A stretch of DNA of 46,238 bases from the NCBI GenBank assembly GCA_002709045.1, contig PAPJ01000052.1:1-46238 (forward strand). Direction: 5' to 3'. A program made the position numbers and the translations under genes. This document shows positions 1-9,100 of this stretch, piece after piece. The notes below the pieces were generated by a model. The model had not been told where the DNA came from and ran no database searches. It worked only from the letters and a program-made list of their open reading frames with translations. The first letter of the stretch is position 1; every line of letters starts with the position of its first letter. This DNA comes from Planctomycetaceae bacterium. Its GTDB lineage: Bacteria; Planctomycetota; Planctomycetia; Pirellulales; Pirellulaceae.

Positions 1-2017
1 CCGGATCACTCTCGATAAGAAACTCTCCAGAGGTTCCACCAGATCCCCCACTACCTTCAGCTGATTCCCCCGATCCACTAATCGAGAAATATCCATAGGT
101 AATCTCATCGATTGTTTCACCCGTTCTTAAATCACGTTTCCAATTTATTTCCAGCGTTGCAAGCGGCATATCAATACTGATTTTAGCCTGAATATATTTT
201 TGGCCTCCACGAGATACATACTCTATGGTTCCTTCACCATCCAATGCCGGACCTCCGACATAATCCTGCAGGACGGTCTTTATATAACCATCATCAAGTT
301 GTCCTATTAAAGAATCGAGCGACACAGAGCCATTTCCGGAAACATATAAGTTGTAGCCACTTCTAGAGCCCTGAATTCTCGCGGCCATGCTACCAGAGAT
401 GATTGCGATATCCTCTGCGACCCCATCAACTTCCTTTGCAGGAATATCAACGGCTCCCGAAACGTAAAGACTGTGTGGCCATGTACCTCCAAATGTCCCA
501 GATTGCTTAACTAAACTATATTCAGCATCATCGATATCTACTGGAAGAACCTTTACATCAGCTGTAGCTCCAAAACTGTTTGTTGAAGGCTGCCAGCTAC
601 CAGACAGATCTAATTGACCTAACGCGCCTTTAAGTTTTTTTACGCCAAACATGCTTCTCGCCCATTTGGGTAATTTTATTTGCAGCCCAGGACCAATGTT
701 AAATGTTGTTCCAACTTCATACGTTGTATTAGTGTCATTCCAATCAGAGACATCAATATATCCTGAGTCCAAATAGAGATATGGAGCAACAACCGGAATA
801 TTACGCTTAGGATCCGCTTCGACTCTAAAATCAGTTAACTCCGATCCATCAAAAGTCGCTTCACCCTTGAATTGACCAATCTTTTTGGTATCGATGTCAA
901 CACTGGCGCCCCATTCACCATCGATCGTGTTAACATTCAAACCATATACGACGTCGAATCCCTTAGCCGGTGTCGAGTCAAACGTTAGTTCGCCAATAAT
1001 ATTGATTCGATCTTCAATAGGAGTTCCTGGCGCAAAATTCAGGGAAATATAATTATCTCCCGTTAGATCAGCCCGAATTTCATTTAAAAACGGGAGTTGC
1101 TCTACCTCAACTTCACCCTGAACCTTAAGGGCCATTTCTGTGGTGTCTATAGATACCGCTAGATCTTCGATCTCAATACGAGGTCCCCACGGCGTCGTAA
1201 TTTTTACCTGTTTGTCCTGCTCAATCACGTTTTCCAAGGTACCAGAAACAAATATTCCATAGTCTTTATTGGACTTTAGGTAATTGTTCTCATCTATTGA
1301 AAATTGAAGTTGAGTTATACCACTACCAGTTTCATCGTCAGCATCCCCGAACTTTACTCCATTAAATGCTTGAAGCCCACCTAATATTGCCAGACCAACA
1401 TCAACTGACAGATCCCCCTGAAGAAGCGCCGACTGGGTTCGCCCCTCTCCTCCGGGTTGGTTGAAACCAATACCAGAAGGCTCAAAGGCTAGGCCAGCTA
1501 TTTCGAGGGTATCAAGTCCTCCCGGGCAGGAGAGGACGGTCAATTCGCTTGTAAAGGTTTCATCTTCCTCTAAATCAAAATGCCCACAAAATAAAAGCTC
1601 CCACTCCATTTTGTTCTTGACATAAGTTTTAACATCGATGAAATGCAACGGCTCAGTACCACCCGCCCGGCCAATATAGCCAGAGCCCGTTGCTATCACT
1701 TTTATCGGTGCCTCTACAGGGTCCAGTGGTCCATCTTCGGGCGCCACTCCAAGGTAATAAACACCATCGTCCAAAGAACCACTATTTGGCAAATCTTCAG
1801 CTGTGGTCGCTGTACTTCCCTCTTTAATGATTGCCCATTCATCTGTAGCAAAAAAATCGGCCGCCAGCAGCAATCGGGGTTCCAGCTGCTCCATTCGCAT
1901 CGAACGACTATGGTCCTGAAGTCCCTGTAAAAAACGACGGCGACGCAGTCGTTTGTCACGCTCAGCCTGCTGATGGTCGGAGGAGGAATTTCTTAATAAA
2001 CGGGTAAAGATACTCAT
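1..2017 (-). CDS. LEPR-XLL surface protein, N-terminal part (runs off left edge)
   Basis: An open frame runs without a stop from an ATG at 2017 to position 1, giving at least 672 residues; the C-terminus lies outside the window. Residues about 40-52 read RMEQLEPRLLLAA, the LEPR-XLL motif that marks very large exported or surface proteins of planctomycetes. It is preceded by a basic stretch (DKRLRRRRFLQ). The rest is a beta-rich, Gly/Asp/Thr-rich sequence with short hydrophobic-alternating segments (for example IEIEDLAVSIDTTEMALKV) and no recognised enzyme motif. Near the edge there is a Gly/Ser-rich linker (SGSGESAEGSGGSGG). The role is probably structural or adhesive at the cell surface; this is inferred from the family only. 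No clear Shine-Dalgarno precedes the start, which is common for genes in this window. Confidence 0.85.
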   Translation of the reverse strand, partial: MSIFTRLLRNSSSDHQQAERDKRLRRRRFLQGLQDHSRSMRMEQLEPRLLLAADFFATDEWAIIKEGSTATTAEDLPNSGSLDDGVYYLGVAPEDGPLDPVEAPIKVIATGSGYIGRAGGTEPLHFIDVKTYVKNKMEWELLFCGHFDLEEDETFTSELTVLSCPGGLDTLEIAGLAFEPSGIGFNQPGGEGRTQSALLQGDLSVDVGLAILGGLQAFNGVKFGDADDETGSGITQLQFSIDENNYLKSNKDYGIFVSGTLENVIEQDKQVKITTPWGPRIEIEDLAVSIDTTEMALKVQGEVEVEQLPFLNEIRADLTGDNYISLNFAPGTPIEDRINIIGELTFDSTPAKGFDVVYGLNVNTIDGEWGASVDIDTKKIGQFKGEATFDGSELTDFRVEADPKRNIPVVAPYLYLDSGYIDVSDWNDTNTTYEVGTTFNIGPGLQIKLPKWARSMFGVKKLKGALGQLDLSGSWQPSTNSFGATADVKVLPVDIDDAEYSLVKQSGTFGGTWPHSLYVSGAVDIPAKEVDGVAEDIAIISGSMAARIQGSRSGYNLYVSGNGSVSLDSLIGQLDDGYIKTVLQDYVGGPALDGEGTIEYVSRGGQKYIQAKISIDMPLATLEINWKRDLRTGETIDEITYGYFSISGSGESAEGSGGSGGTSGEFLIESDP

Positions 2018-2200
2018 GGGATATTCACAAAGCTTGGTATTTAAGGGGTGTGCGCAATAACCTCCTTTTCTACCCTATAAACTTAATTTCATCTATCACC
2101 CCTAAACTCAAATCATAGTTACATGACAAAAAATAACCTGCAATCCGAGAAGTCTGACATTACCAACCGACTAAGGCGAGTGTAATTGAAATTCTCATCC

Positions 2201-2299
2201 GCTAACGCACGACGATACAAGCCGGGCAGTTTCCTTCAATAAAGACAAATACATGGTTATCGGCTTGTCTTATTGAAAACGCCCGTCGTGCTCATTAGC
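2201..2299. repeat. Nested inverted-repeat element, REP/MITE-like
   Basis: About 100 bases hold three nested complementary pairs. The outer arms are GCTAACGCACGACG (2201-2214) and CGTCGTGCTCATTAGC (2284-2299). A middle pair is ACAAGCCG (2217-2224) with CGGCTTGT (about 2261-2268). The inner pair is TTCAATAAAGACAA (2234-2247) with TTGTCTTATTGAA (about 2264-2276). Since CGGCTTGT and TTGTCTTATTGAA overlap, the middle and inner pairings compete, so the RNA or DNA could fold in two ways. It sits in the gap between two divergent genes, ending 22 bases before the methyltransferase start. It could be a dispersed palindromic repeat, a small non-autonomous element or a 5' leader structure. No obvious target duplication was seen. 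Confidence 0.6.
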
Positions 2300-2321
2300 T
2301 CTGTCACTTAAGATAGGACCT

Positions 2322-2936
2322 ATGACTTTACTGCAAATTAACATTCCGGAACCAATAAACACTCTGCCGGTCTGTAATATGTCATCGCAGGTTATTCAAG
2401 TTGCCAATCAACGTATCGAAGATCACATAACTTCCGCTCAGCCAGTCATCCATAACTTTGTGCAGTGTGACTTTCAATTATTCGCACAAACGCTGAGTTG
2501 GATTATTGAGAATTATCTACTTAGCGGCATGCGGTTTTGCGAGTTGGGAAGTGGTTTCGGCGTGGCGACCCTATTAGCATCGATCCGCGGTATGGAATCG
2601 ATCGGCATCGAAATCGAACCTACTTTGGTTGAACAGTCACGTAAGTTAGCTGAGAGACTTAATATCAACTCCCGTTTTTTTTGCGGCAGTTTTATCCCTC
2701 GTGATATTACAAACATTGATAATCTATCGGTCGAGGTTGAACATGTCGCTACCCATGAAGATGATATCTATGAAGAAATCGGATTACAAGCGGACGATTT
2801 TGATCTATTCTTTGCTTTCCCGTGGCCCGGCGAATACCACTTTTTCGAAGCAATATTTGAGTCTGCTGCCGCAGACGGTGCCTGCCTGCTTACTTACCGC
2901 GGCCGTGACGGTATGAATCTTGTTCGGAAAACATAG
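2322..2936 (+). CDS. SAM-dependent methyltransferase-like protein
   Basis: This 204-residue cytoplasmic protein has a class I methyltransferase core. Motif I is CELGSGFGVATLLA (about residues 73-86), the glycine-rich loop that binds S-adenosylmethionine. It is followed by an acidic strand end IGIEIEP (motif II) and the helix SRKLAERL. A later segment, DLFFAFPWPGE, sits where the catalytic or substrate motif IV is expected. The protein lacks a clear C-terminal substrate domain and is on the short side for the fold, so the substrate is unknown. The start ATG has a weak AGGA upstream. The gene is alone on its strand, downstream of the inverted-repeat element; a degenerate gene remnant follows it. 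Confidence 0.7.
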   Translation: MTLLQINIPEPINTLPVCNMSSQVIQVANQRIEDHITSAQPVIHNFVQCDFQLFAQTLSWIIENYLLSGMRFCELGSGFGVATLLASIRGMESIGIEIEPTLVEQSRKLAERLNINSRFFCGSFIPRDITNIDNLSVEVEHVATHEDDIYEEIGLQADDFDLFFAFPWPGEYHFFEAIFESAAADGACLLTYRGRDGMNLVRKT

Positions 2937-2985
2937 GTCACCTTCCAATGTTAACTCTACGATCTTCTGGCTTGCATAGAACGTC

Positions 2986-3177
2986 GTGAATAGTGAAGAT
3001 AGTCAAGTAAACTCATCTCCGCAGACTCGTTTGAAATTTATGTATCCAATTCTTCTGGAATGTAAAACGTCCGACCTTACCCGTCGTAAGGGAATCATAC
3101 GAGTTCCTTCGGTTCCGGGACTGGGAGTCACTATTGTGCCGGATTATTTGTGCGGAGCGGCCACGGTGAAATTGTAA
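2986..3177 (+). pseudogene. C-terminal remnant of an enolase-superfamily gene
   Basis: The only frame here is 63 codons, begins at a GTG, and is blocked upstream by an in-frame TAG at 2977-2979. Its end, GIIRVPSVPGLGVTIVPDYL, closely resembles the conserved C-terminus of mandelate racemase/muconate-lactonizing enzymes (typically G-x-hydrophobic-x-V-P-x-x-P-G-L-G-hydrophobic). No TIM-barrel or catalytic part precedes it, and the 50 bases upstream belong to the intergenic gap after the methyltransferase. The simplest reading is a decayed or truncated gene whose tail is left. It could also be a short unrelated ORF. The family call rests on one motif. Confidence 0.45.
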
Positions 3178-3265
3178 TAACGGAATTGAGGATCCAGAAT
3201 TTGATACCCTAAATTTGTATGGGGTATACCAGAGTAACCAGACAACTTATTAACAACACGACGAT

Positions 3266-4636
3266 ATGCAACCAATCAATCAATCTCTCAGTCTGTTCGC
3301 ATTTCTTTTAATAACAGCACAATGCATTGCAGCTGTTCCTGGCCCCAATGTGATCCTGATTATGGCCGACGACCTCGGTTATAACGATTTATCATGCTAT
3401 GGTAGTCAAACGATTAACACTCCGATTCTTGACAACCTTGCCGCCGAAGGTGTGCGTCTAACAAGTTTCTATTCGGGATGCACAATCTGTACGCCTTCAC
3501 GGATGTCTTTATTAACCGGTATGTATCCGGTTCGTTGTGGATGGCAAGGCGGTGTTGTCGGCTACGGCGTAAAACCAAAAAACGGACTTGCCCCGCAAGT
3601 CACGACCATCGCGGAAGTATACAAACAGGCGGGCTATAAAACAGCCCTTATTGGAAAATGGCATTTAGGAGATACAGCTGAACACTCACCTACAGCTCAG
3701 GGTTTTGAGAATACGTTTTACATCGACAAAAGCAATAACCAAACGAAAAAACTCTGGCGAGGTGATAAGCTGGTTGCAGATCCTTTCGACAATAGACGGT
3801 TGAGCGAACAGTTCACGGCCGAGGCAATCAAATTCATCGAAGCTAATCAAAAAGACCGTTTTTTCTTATATTTGCCCCTTAGCGCTCCCCATTTCCCGGC
3901 TCAGGCTCACCCGGATTGGAAAGGCCGATCGAAACTCGGTGCCTATGGGGATGTCGTGGAGGAATTGGACAGTCGCATCGGCGAAATCCTTAATACTCTC
4001 AATAAACACAATTTAGATGATAATACCATTGTCGTGTTCCTGTCAGACAACGGCGTTGAACCCGGTCAGAAACAATGGGCAAGGTCAACACCATATCGCG
4101 GCCTCAAATGGAGCACGATGGAAGGCGGTAACCGAGTACCATGTATCATCCGCTGGCCCGGGAAAATACCGGTTAATCAGGTTCGTGATGAGTTGATTGC
4201 AGCGATCGACCTGTTTCCCACGTTGACAGATGCATGTCAGCTTCAAACTCAGGAGCAACAACTCGAAACGCCTGATTTGGACGGAATGAGCATACTATCA
4301 ACCCTTTTAAACCGAACTGCCCGAACTCACCCCAGATCAAGTCTTTTATACTGGCACGGCTGGGGAACACCTCAGGCAATTCGCGTAGGCGAATGGAAGC
4401 TATATTTTGATCATCTTAAAGAACTGCCTGAATCAAAGACCGGTCCGGTACTAATCAACCTAATCAATGATCCGGGAGAAGAGACTAATCTCAGCAAAAA
4501 GCACCCCAAAAGAGTCTTGGATTTAATGAACGAAGCGCGGCGACAACTTACAGGTATTCAGGCAGACACCATTCCTCTCGGGGGGCCACCAAATTCAGAC
4601 GCCCGCATTCCTGCCAAACCAAAATGGCTAAAATGA
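3266..4636 (+). CDS. Secreted sulfatase, arylsulfatase type
   Basis: A 456-residue sulfatase that hydrolyses sulfate esters, probably on polysaccharides, outside the cytoplasm. A Sec signal peptide covers about residues 1-23 (hydrophobic LSLFAFLLITAQCIAA). The metal-binding motif IMADDLGYNDLSCYGS is at about 32-47. The active-site motif C75-T-P-S-R79 contains the cysteine that formylglycine-generating enzyme converts to formylglycine. The family's GKWHLG and SDNG motifs follow (VVFLSDNGVE). Length is typical. It is transcribed toward the convergent DUF1552 gene, and the 165-base gap between them holds no strong terminator, only a direct repeat of ATCTGGTTA (4729-4737 and 4744-4752). The exact substrate cannot be read from the sequence. 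Confidence 0.93.
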   Translation: MQPINQSLSLFAFLLITAQCIAAVPGPNVILIMADDLGYNDLSCYGSQTINTPILDNLAAEGVRLTSFYSGCTICTPSRMSLLTGMYPVRCGWQGGVVGYGVKPKNGLAPQVTTIAEVYKQAGYKTALIGKWHLGDTAEHSPTAQGFENTFYIDKSNNQTKKLWRGDKLVADPFDNRRLSEQFTAEAIKFIEANQKDRFFLYLPLSAPHFPAQAHPDWKGRSKLGAYGDVVEELDSRIGEILNTLNKHNLDDNTIVVFLSDNGVEPGQKQWARSTPYRGLKWSTMEGGNRVPCIIRWPGKIPVNQVRDELIAAIDLFPTLTDACQLQTQEQQLETPDLDGMSILSTLLNRTARTHPRSSLLYWHGWGTPQAIRVGEWKLYFDHLKELPESKTGPVLINLINDPGEETNLSKKHPKRVLDLMNEARRQLTGIQADTIPLGGPPNSDARIPAKPKWLK

Positions 4637-4801
4637 GGAAGACGCTAGACTTCATCAAACCGCTGCTTTCAGCGTAAGGCGCATGTGGTTCTGTCTATAA
4701 GCACCGACAGCTCGCTTAAGTCTGACTTATCTGGTTACTTCGCATCTGGTTATACAAAGCAACTTCGAATTTCATTCGGGCCTTCACAGGCTCCGATTTC
4801 T

Positions 4802-6199
4802 TTAGACTCTTTCCAGAGTACCGCTATAGCCAGCAAAGCTATCGGTCTCAACCCCCAGACGCTGAAGCACCGTCACAAACAATTTGGCTAATGGCAGTTC
4901 CTCTACTTCGATTTTACCTCTCCACCCGGCATCCGTATCAATACCGGCTCCGGCCTGGTTATCATCATTACCGGAACCAAATTTGAGGTAGCGTCCATTA
5001 TCAAATCCCATATTTTTACCGCCTGCGGAAATGATCGGGTAGTTGCGCGATAAATGGAAGCTGCTGGATGCTGACCCGTGCATTGCAAAAGTGTTATCAA
5101 GCATGTTACCCTCGCCGTTAGGTTCAGCAGTATCTTTCAGCTTTTGGACAAACCTGCCAAACTCCATTGCCTGATAGCGGTTATAGGTTCCCAGATTCTT
5201 CCAACCTTCGGGGCGTTTTACAGCGTGAGTCAAACCATGCGCCCCGCCCAGACCAACGGCCTTGGAAAGTAAGTCGTGTGGTCCTTCACCATTTTCACGG
5301 CCAAGCTGGAATGTGGCCGCGCGGGTGGAATCACTGAGAAATGCCAGATAAATCAACTCGTACATCGTCTGGAAGTACATACTCGCCTCCTTCGGATCTG
5401 CATCCAGTTTTAGATTACTGGTATCGACAGTTGGCACAGGCGTATCGATCCAGCGCTGAGCTTTAGCTAATTTAACTTCAGTGTCACGCACCGCATCCAA
5501 GTACTGCTGCAAAGTCTGCTGATCTTTAGACGACAGCTTCCGTCCTAACGAACGCGTATGTTCAACCAACAGGTCTAGCGAACTTTTACTACGCGCCAGT
5601 CGTGCGGCTGCTTTTTTGCCGCTGGTAATAAAAAGCATATCAAAGATCTGCTTAGGTCTATTCATTGCAGGGATCGCACGACCTTCGGCATTAAATGACT
5701 GGGTTTGAGCACCCCGGGGACCACCAATACCGCCATTGGTCGACATAACAAGCGAAGCATGTCGTGTCTTATCACCGATATGATTGGCGTAAACCTGATC
5801 CAGCGAAATCGAATTTTGGTACGCACCGTGTCCACCGGTTGCGGCACCTGTCAGATACTGATCCGCATTAGAATGACCGTGTACCTGTCGTACAGCCGGG
5901 TGTGACAGGCCGGAGTAAATAGTAATTTCACTTCGCAGCGGCTGAAGAACATCAAGTACTTTCGTCAATTCAAAGTTATGTTCTCCGCCACGAGGGAACC
6001 AACTCCAATCTTTCCAGGCCGGATCATTCCGTAGTGGCAAACCAACACCATCCGGGTGATAGACACTTAAGAAGCGACGTGGAGTATCTTCCGGGGTCTT
6101 GTCGGCGGCGGCAAACGTTTCCAACCAAGGCAGTGAAAGAGCAATACCAGTACCCTGCAAGAACTGTCTACGAGAAGGTGAGCTTGTTTTATTAGACAT
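4802..6199 (-). CDS. Tat-exported DUF1552 protein
   Basis: A 465-residue DUF1552 (PF07586) protein of unknown biochemical role. The N-terminus carries a twin-arginine signal, SRRQFLQGTGIALSLPW, so it should be exported folded, perhaps with a cofactor. Family landmarks visible in order are SVYHPDGVG (about 46), IYSGLSHP (about 93), HGHSNADQYLTGA (about 106), SLDQVYA, and QLGRENGEGPHDLLS. The tail is LPLAKLFVTVLQRLGVETDSFAGYSG, common to the family. The start ATG follows GGGGAAATAGGT. It lies 18 bases downstream of the PSD cytochrome on the same strand, so the two are almost certainly co-transcribed and may form a periplasmic complex; this is inferred from recurrent pairing in planctomycetes. 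Confidence 0.9.
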   Translation of the reverse strand: MSNKTSSPSRRQFLQGTGIALSLPWLETFAAADKTPEDTPRRFLSVYHPDGVGLPLRNDPAWKDWSWFPRGGEHNFELTKVLDVLQPLRSEITIYSGLSHPAVRQVHGHSNADQYLTGAATGGHGAYQNSISLDQVYANHIGDKTRHASLVMSTNGGIGGPRGAQTQSFNAEGRAIPAMNRPKQIFDMLFITSGKKAAARLARSKSSLDLLVEHTRSLGRKLSSKDQQTLQQYLDAVRDTEVKLAKAQRWIDTPVPTVDTSNLKLDADPKEASMYFQTMYELIYLAFLSDSTRAATFQLGRENGEGPHDLLSKAVGLGGAHGLTHAVKRPEGWKNLGTYNRYQAMEFGRFVQKLKDTAEPNGEGNMLDNTFAMHGSASSSFHLSRNYPIISAGGKNMGFDNGRYLKFGSGNDDNQAGAGIDTDAGWRGKIEVEELPLAKLFVTVLQRLGVETDSFAGYSGTLERV

Positions 6200-6217
6200 A
6201 CCTATTTCCCCATGTGA

Positions 6218-8827
6218 TTATTTGGAGTTAAAGATTTCGCTTTGGGCGATGACGTAAATCAACTCACCCAAACGGTCTCCCTGTTTACGGAATTGTACAA
6301 CAATTTTATCTATATCGGCATTATCACTAAATGATAATGATCGGCCGATAGCATATGTGGTCATTTTTTCAGCGATGGCGCGGGAAAACTGATCCTGTCT
6401 TTCGAGTAACAAATACTGTTTTAAGCCGGTGATGCCATCCAATTGCTGCTTATTAAACAACTCGGCACTGGCATCAACCGGACCACTCTTTAGTTGTGTT
6501 CGAAAAGAGCCAAGCGCATCGTAGTTTTCAAAAGCGATACCCCATGGATCAATCTTCGCATGACAGGACTTACATGCCGGTTTATTTCGATGATCTTCAA
6601 TTCGCTCCTTCAATGTCATTTGCAGAATACGCGGATCAGTAAGATCTACTTCCGGCACATTCGGTGGTGGTGGCGGAGGGGGATCCTGTAAAATTCGTTC
6701 AAGCATCCAGATTCCACGTTTCAAAGGATGTGAATCGGTCCCATCGGAATTCATTGCCAGCATTCCTGCATGCGTCAGAACACCTCCCCGGTTCGCTCCC
6801 TGTTCAACCGGTACGCGTCTAAAGTGCGGACCATAGACATTTGCGAGACGATAATGTCCGGCGAGACGTTCATTAATCACAACATAATCAGAGTGCAGGA
6901 AATTCATCACACTCTCATTACCTGAAAGAACCTCCCTAAAGAAAGCAATAGGTTCTTCGTACATTGCATCTTTAAGTGCTGCGTCTTGAATGTGAGTGAC
7001 ACTATCGAGCCCCTCCAGTCCAAGCCACTGCGCGACAAATTGCTCGGCAAAACGATTTGCTCTTGGGTCACTGAGCATACGTGCGATCTGAGATTTCAAA
7101 ACTTCCGGTTTTCGCAGGTCCCCCTGATAAGCGGTTGCAAGGAGTTCCACATCCGGAATGCTAGACCATAAAAAGAATGATAGACGCGTGGCGAGCTCCA
7201 TTTCACTAATCCGCCGAGGTCTCTGACCTCCGTCGTCATTATTGGTTTGAGTGAGATACAGAAAATCGGGTGAGGCAATCACTGTTGCCAGGACTTCCTG
7301 CATCGCTTCTTCAAATGTTTGAAAATCTGACCGAAACTCTCTAAATAATGCCACAAATTGAGAGACTTCCTGATCCGCTACGGTTCTACGCCAGGCTCTG
7401 CCCATAAACACTTTCAATACTTCAGCGGCGTAGACGTCCTCATTAGCACGGTTCGGGCTATCAAAAAAAATATTCCTGTGGGACTTCGGAGGCCATTGAG
7501 CGTAAAACGGGGCACTGATTTCAATATGATCAATCAACACTGCGAGCGGTTCAGACCCGCGATTACCGTTTGAAATATTTCTAATATGCAGAAATTCATC
7601 GCGTCGTGGAAATGTGGTTTCCAATTTGCGAAACGGGTTGCGTTGGATATCGCCAAGGGGAATAAAGAAGTCAATGTATTCAGGATCCTCAGCCGAAGCA
7701 GTGACTGGTAAATCGCGCTGACTGATCTCTTGTGAAAAATTGGCGTTATTACTGGTATGAGCACTAAAGATCAACCGCAGATTGGCAAAGTGTTGAGGAT
7801 TCATATTGGAACGGGCGGCCCGAAGACGAACGCGCATGATGCCATCATCCGGCAGAAACCTATCCAGATTGAATTTCAGTTCTTTGCCAGCTCCGAGCGA
7901 AAGTACAACAGGGGAGTCGTCCGGAGCGATGCCGACCATGGCATTCGCGTCCGGCTTAAGATTGCCTCCGTTGTAATGAATCGCCTGACCCGTTTTTTCA
8001 TTCAGGAAATGATTGTTATTTCGAGCTTGCTTATAGTTGTCCTGATTTTTATTGAAGAGCTTTGCATTGGCTGCGGACGTCAGCCGATTCATCTCCCCTT
8101 CTAAAGCGAACCGATAAACAACCGGCTGTGGCTGCTCGCCATGTACCGTGGTTCGACGTAGTGCTTTGAGACCTATTTCACGACTGGTCTCAAACTGCAT
8201 GGCCGACATCTGCAGCATTTCGGAGCGATTCTTGAACCCGTCCTCGGATGCAGACTCGGGCGGAAGTCGTTCGACCATATCAAACGGAAAACCGAGAAGA
8301 TCCTGTAGTGCATAGTTATATTCATAGCGGGTCATCCGTCGGAACGATGAGTAGTCCTGACTATTCTTGCGAACACGATAGGCTTTTTCCAATTCGGCTC
8401 CCACCCAATCGACTAACAGCCCGCGATCCGTATCGGCTAATTCAAACTCAGTTTCATCGGCCGGAGGCATTTCAGAATTTCCGAGTGCGTTATAAACTTC
8501 TTTCCATTGATTCACGTGTTTGCCTGTTAACAGATTTGGATCCAACTGATCAACTCGCAGGCGACCTTCAGTACGGTCAGGTCCGTGACAGGCCAGACAA
8601 CTCTTTTGGAGTAGTGGGTAAAGCGTCTTCTTATATTCCGTTAAGTTCGCTTTCGGAGTCTTCTTTGTGTCAATCGCATTAGAAGTGTCCGTTTTTAGAA
8701 ACCTAGATTCCTGACGCCCTAACTCTCTTGCTTGCTCAAGTGACAATGTATTCGCAGAATTATCCTGAGCCATCACGGGCAGCAATGAGAGGATACTCAG
8801 CAGTAAAGTGTACCGAATGCGAATCAT
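6218..8827 (-). CDS. Two-heme planctomycete PSD cytochrome (DUF1587/1592/1588/1585 type)
   Basis: An 869-residue exported multi-domain protein. A signal peptide covers residues 1-20 (RYTLLLSILSLLPVMA). A cytochrome c-like domain follows with heme site C77-L-A-C-H81 and a downstream MPP. Then come a DUF1587-like region (FRRMTRYEYNYALQDLLG, about 162), a beta-rich carbohydrate-binding-like insert (about 300-440), a DUF1595/DUF1592 segment (FMGRAWRRTVADQEV through FFLWSSIPD), and a DUF1588 region with a run of seven prolines. The end is DUF1585-like, with a second heme site C752-K-S-C-H756. The protein probably shuttles electrons in a periplasmic oxidation; its substrate is unknown. It is the first gene of a pair with DUF1552. 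Confidence 0.9.
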   Translation of the reverse strand: MIRIRYTLLLSILSLLPVMAQDNSANTLSLEQARELGRQESRFLKTDTSNAIDTKKTPKANLTEYKKTLYPLLQKSCLACHGPDRTEGRLRVDQLDPNLLTGKHVNQWKEVYNALGNSEMPPADETEFELADTDRGLLVDWVGAELEKAYRVRKNSQDYSSFRRMTRYEYNYALQDLLGFPFDMVERLPPESASEDGFKNRSEMLQMSAMQFETSREIGLKALRRTTVHGEQPQPVVYRFALEGEMNRLTSAANAKLFNKNQDNYKQARNNNHFLNEKTGQAIHYNGGNLKPDANAMVGIAPDDSPVVLSLGAGKELKFNLDRFLPDDGIMRVRLRAARSNMNPQHFANLRLIFSAHTSNNANFSQEISQRDLPVTASAEDPEYIDFFIPLGDIQRNPFRKLETTFPRRDEFLHIRNISNGNRGSEPLAVLIDHIEISAPFYAQWPPKSHRNIFFDSPNRANEDVYAAEVLKVFMGRAWRRTVADQEVSQFVALFREFRSDFQTFEEAMQEVLATVIASPDFLYLTQTNNDDGGQRPRRISEMELATRLSFFLWSSIPDVELLATAYQGDLRKPEVLKSQIARMLSDPRANRFAEQFVAQWLGLEGLDSVTHIQDAALKDAMYEEPIAFFREVLSGNESVMNFLHSDYVVINERLAGHYRLANVYGPHFRRVPVEQGANRGGVLTHAGMLAMNSDGTDSHPLKRGIWMLERILQDPPPPPPPNVPEVDLTDPRILQMTLKERIEDHRNKPACKSCHAKIDPWGIAFENYDALGSFRTQLKSGPVDASAELFNKQQLDGITGLKQYLLLERQDQFSRAIAEKMTTYAIGRSLSFSDNADIDKIVVQFRKQGDRLGELIYVIAQSEIFNSK

Positions 8828-9049
8828 ATGGTTAAAGTTTGCTACAGCGTAAAACCAGTGTTTTGAAATAGTTGTTTACTCTGTTCAGTATTATACCAGC
8901 AGCGACTGTTTGACCCTATGCAGGATTAAAAAAGCCTGTCGAGTTACAAGTTTCCTGGCAATTAGACCATTAACATGAATCGGGAGTCTCGTTAAACTAG
9001 TCACTGTTAGCCCTTTACTTAATTCACGTTGAGGAGTAGGGATTGACGC
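8828..9049 (+). ncRNA. Gap with a possible plus-strand small RNA
   Basis: The gap lies between the starts and ends of two minus-strand genes and holds no credible ORF. It is listed as a candidate RNA because an intrinsic terminator oriented for the plus strand closes it, yet no plus-strand gene lies upstream. The 5' end is not defined: a possible -10 (TATTAT, about 8892) has no good -35. Only tiny reading frames are present (for example ATG to TAA over six codons near 8973). No known RNA family was recognised. The alternative is an RNA reading antisense from the 5' end of the cytochrome gene. Confidence 0.3.
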
Positions 9050-9088
9050 GAGGTCGAAGCCGATGCAACGGTTTCGACCTCTTTTTTT
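9050..9088 (+). terminator. Intrinsic terminator, plus strand
   Basis: A 13-base-pair stem, GAGGTCGAAGCCG (9050-9062) with CGGTTTCGACCTC (9069-9081), closes a six-base loop and is followed by seven Ts (9082-9088). Read on the plus strand the one imperfect position is a G-U wobble; on the minus strand it becomes an A-C mismatch and no T-run follows. The signal is therefore oriented for a plus-strand transcript, although the nearest gene to the right ends toward it on the minus strand and may also use the hairpin. Confidence 0.75.
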
Positions 9089-9100
9089 GCCGCAAAATAG

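Noticed and set aside
2983..3263. CGTCGTG (2983-2989) and CACGACG (3257-3263) as flanking inverted repeats of a mobile element around the enolase remnant
   Set aside because: Only seven bases match, with no target duplication; this can arise by chance, although the same heptamers occur in the repeat at 2201-2299.
4685..4891. 68-codon frame between the sulfatase and DUF1552
   Set aside because: Its second half is antisense to the conserved end of DUF1552 and it has no RBS.
7757..8682. Plus-strand frames of 115 and 144 codons opposite the PSD cytochrome
   Set aside because: They lie entirely antisense to a strongly supported gene, lack any domain or RBS, and read as shadows of its codon pattern.
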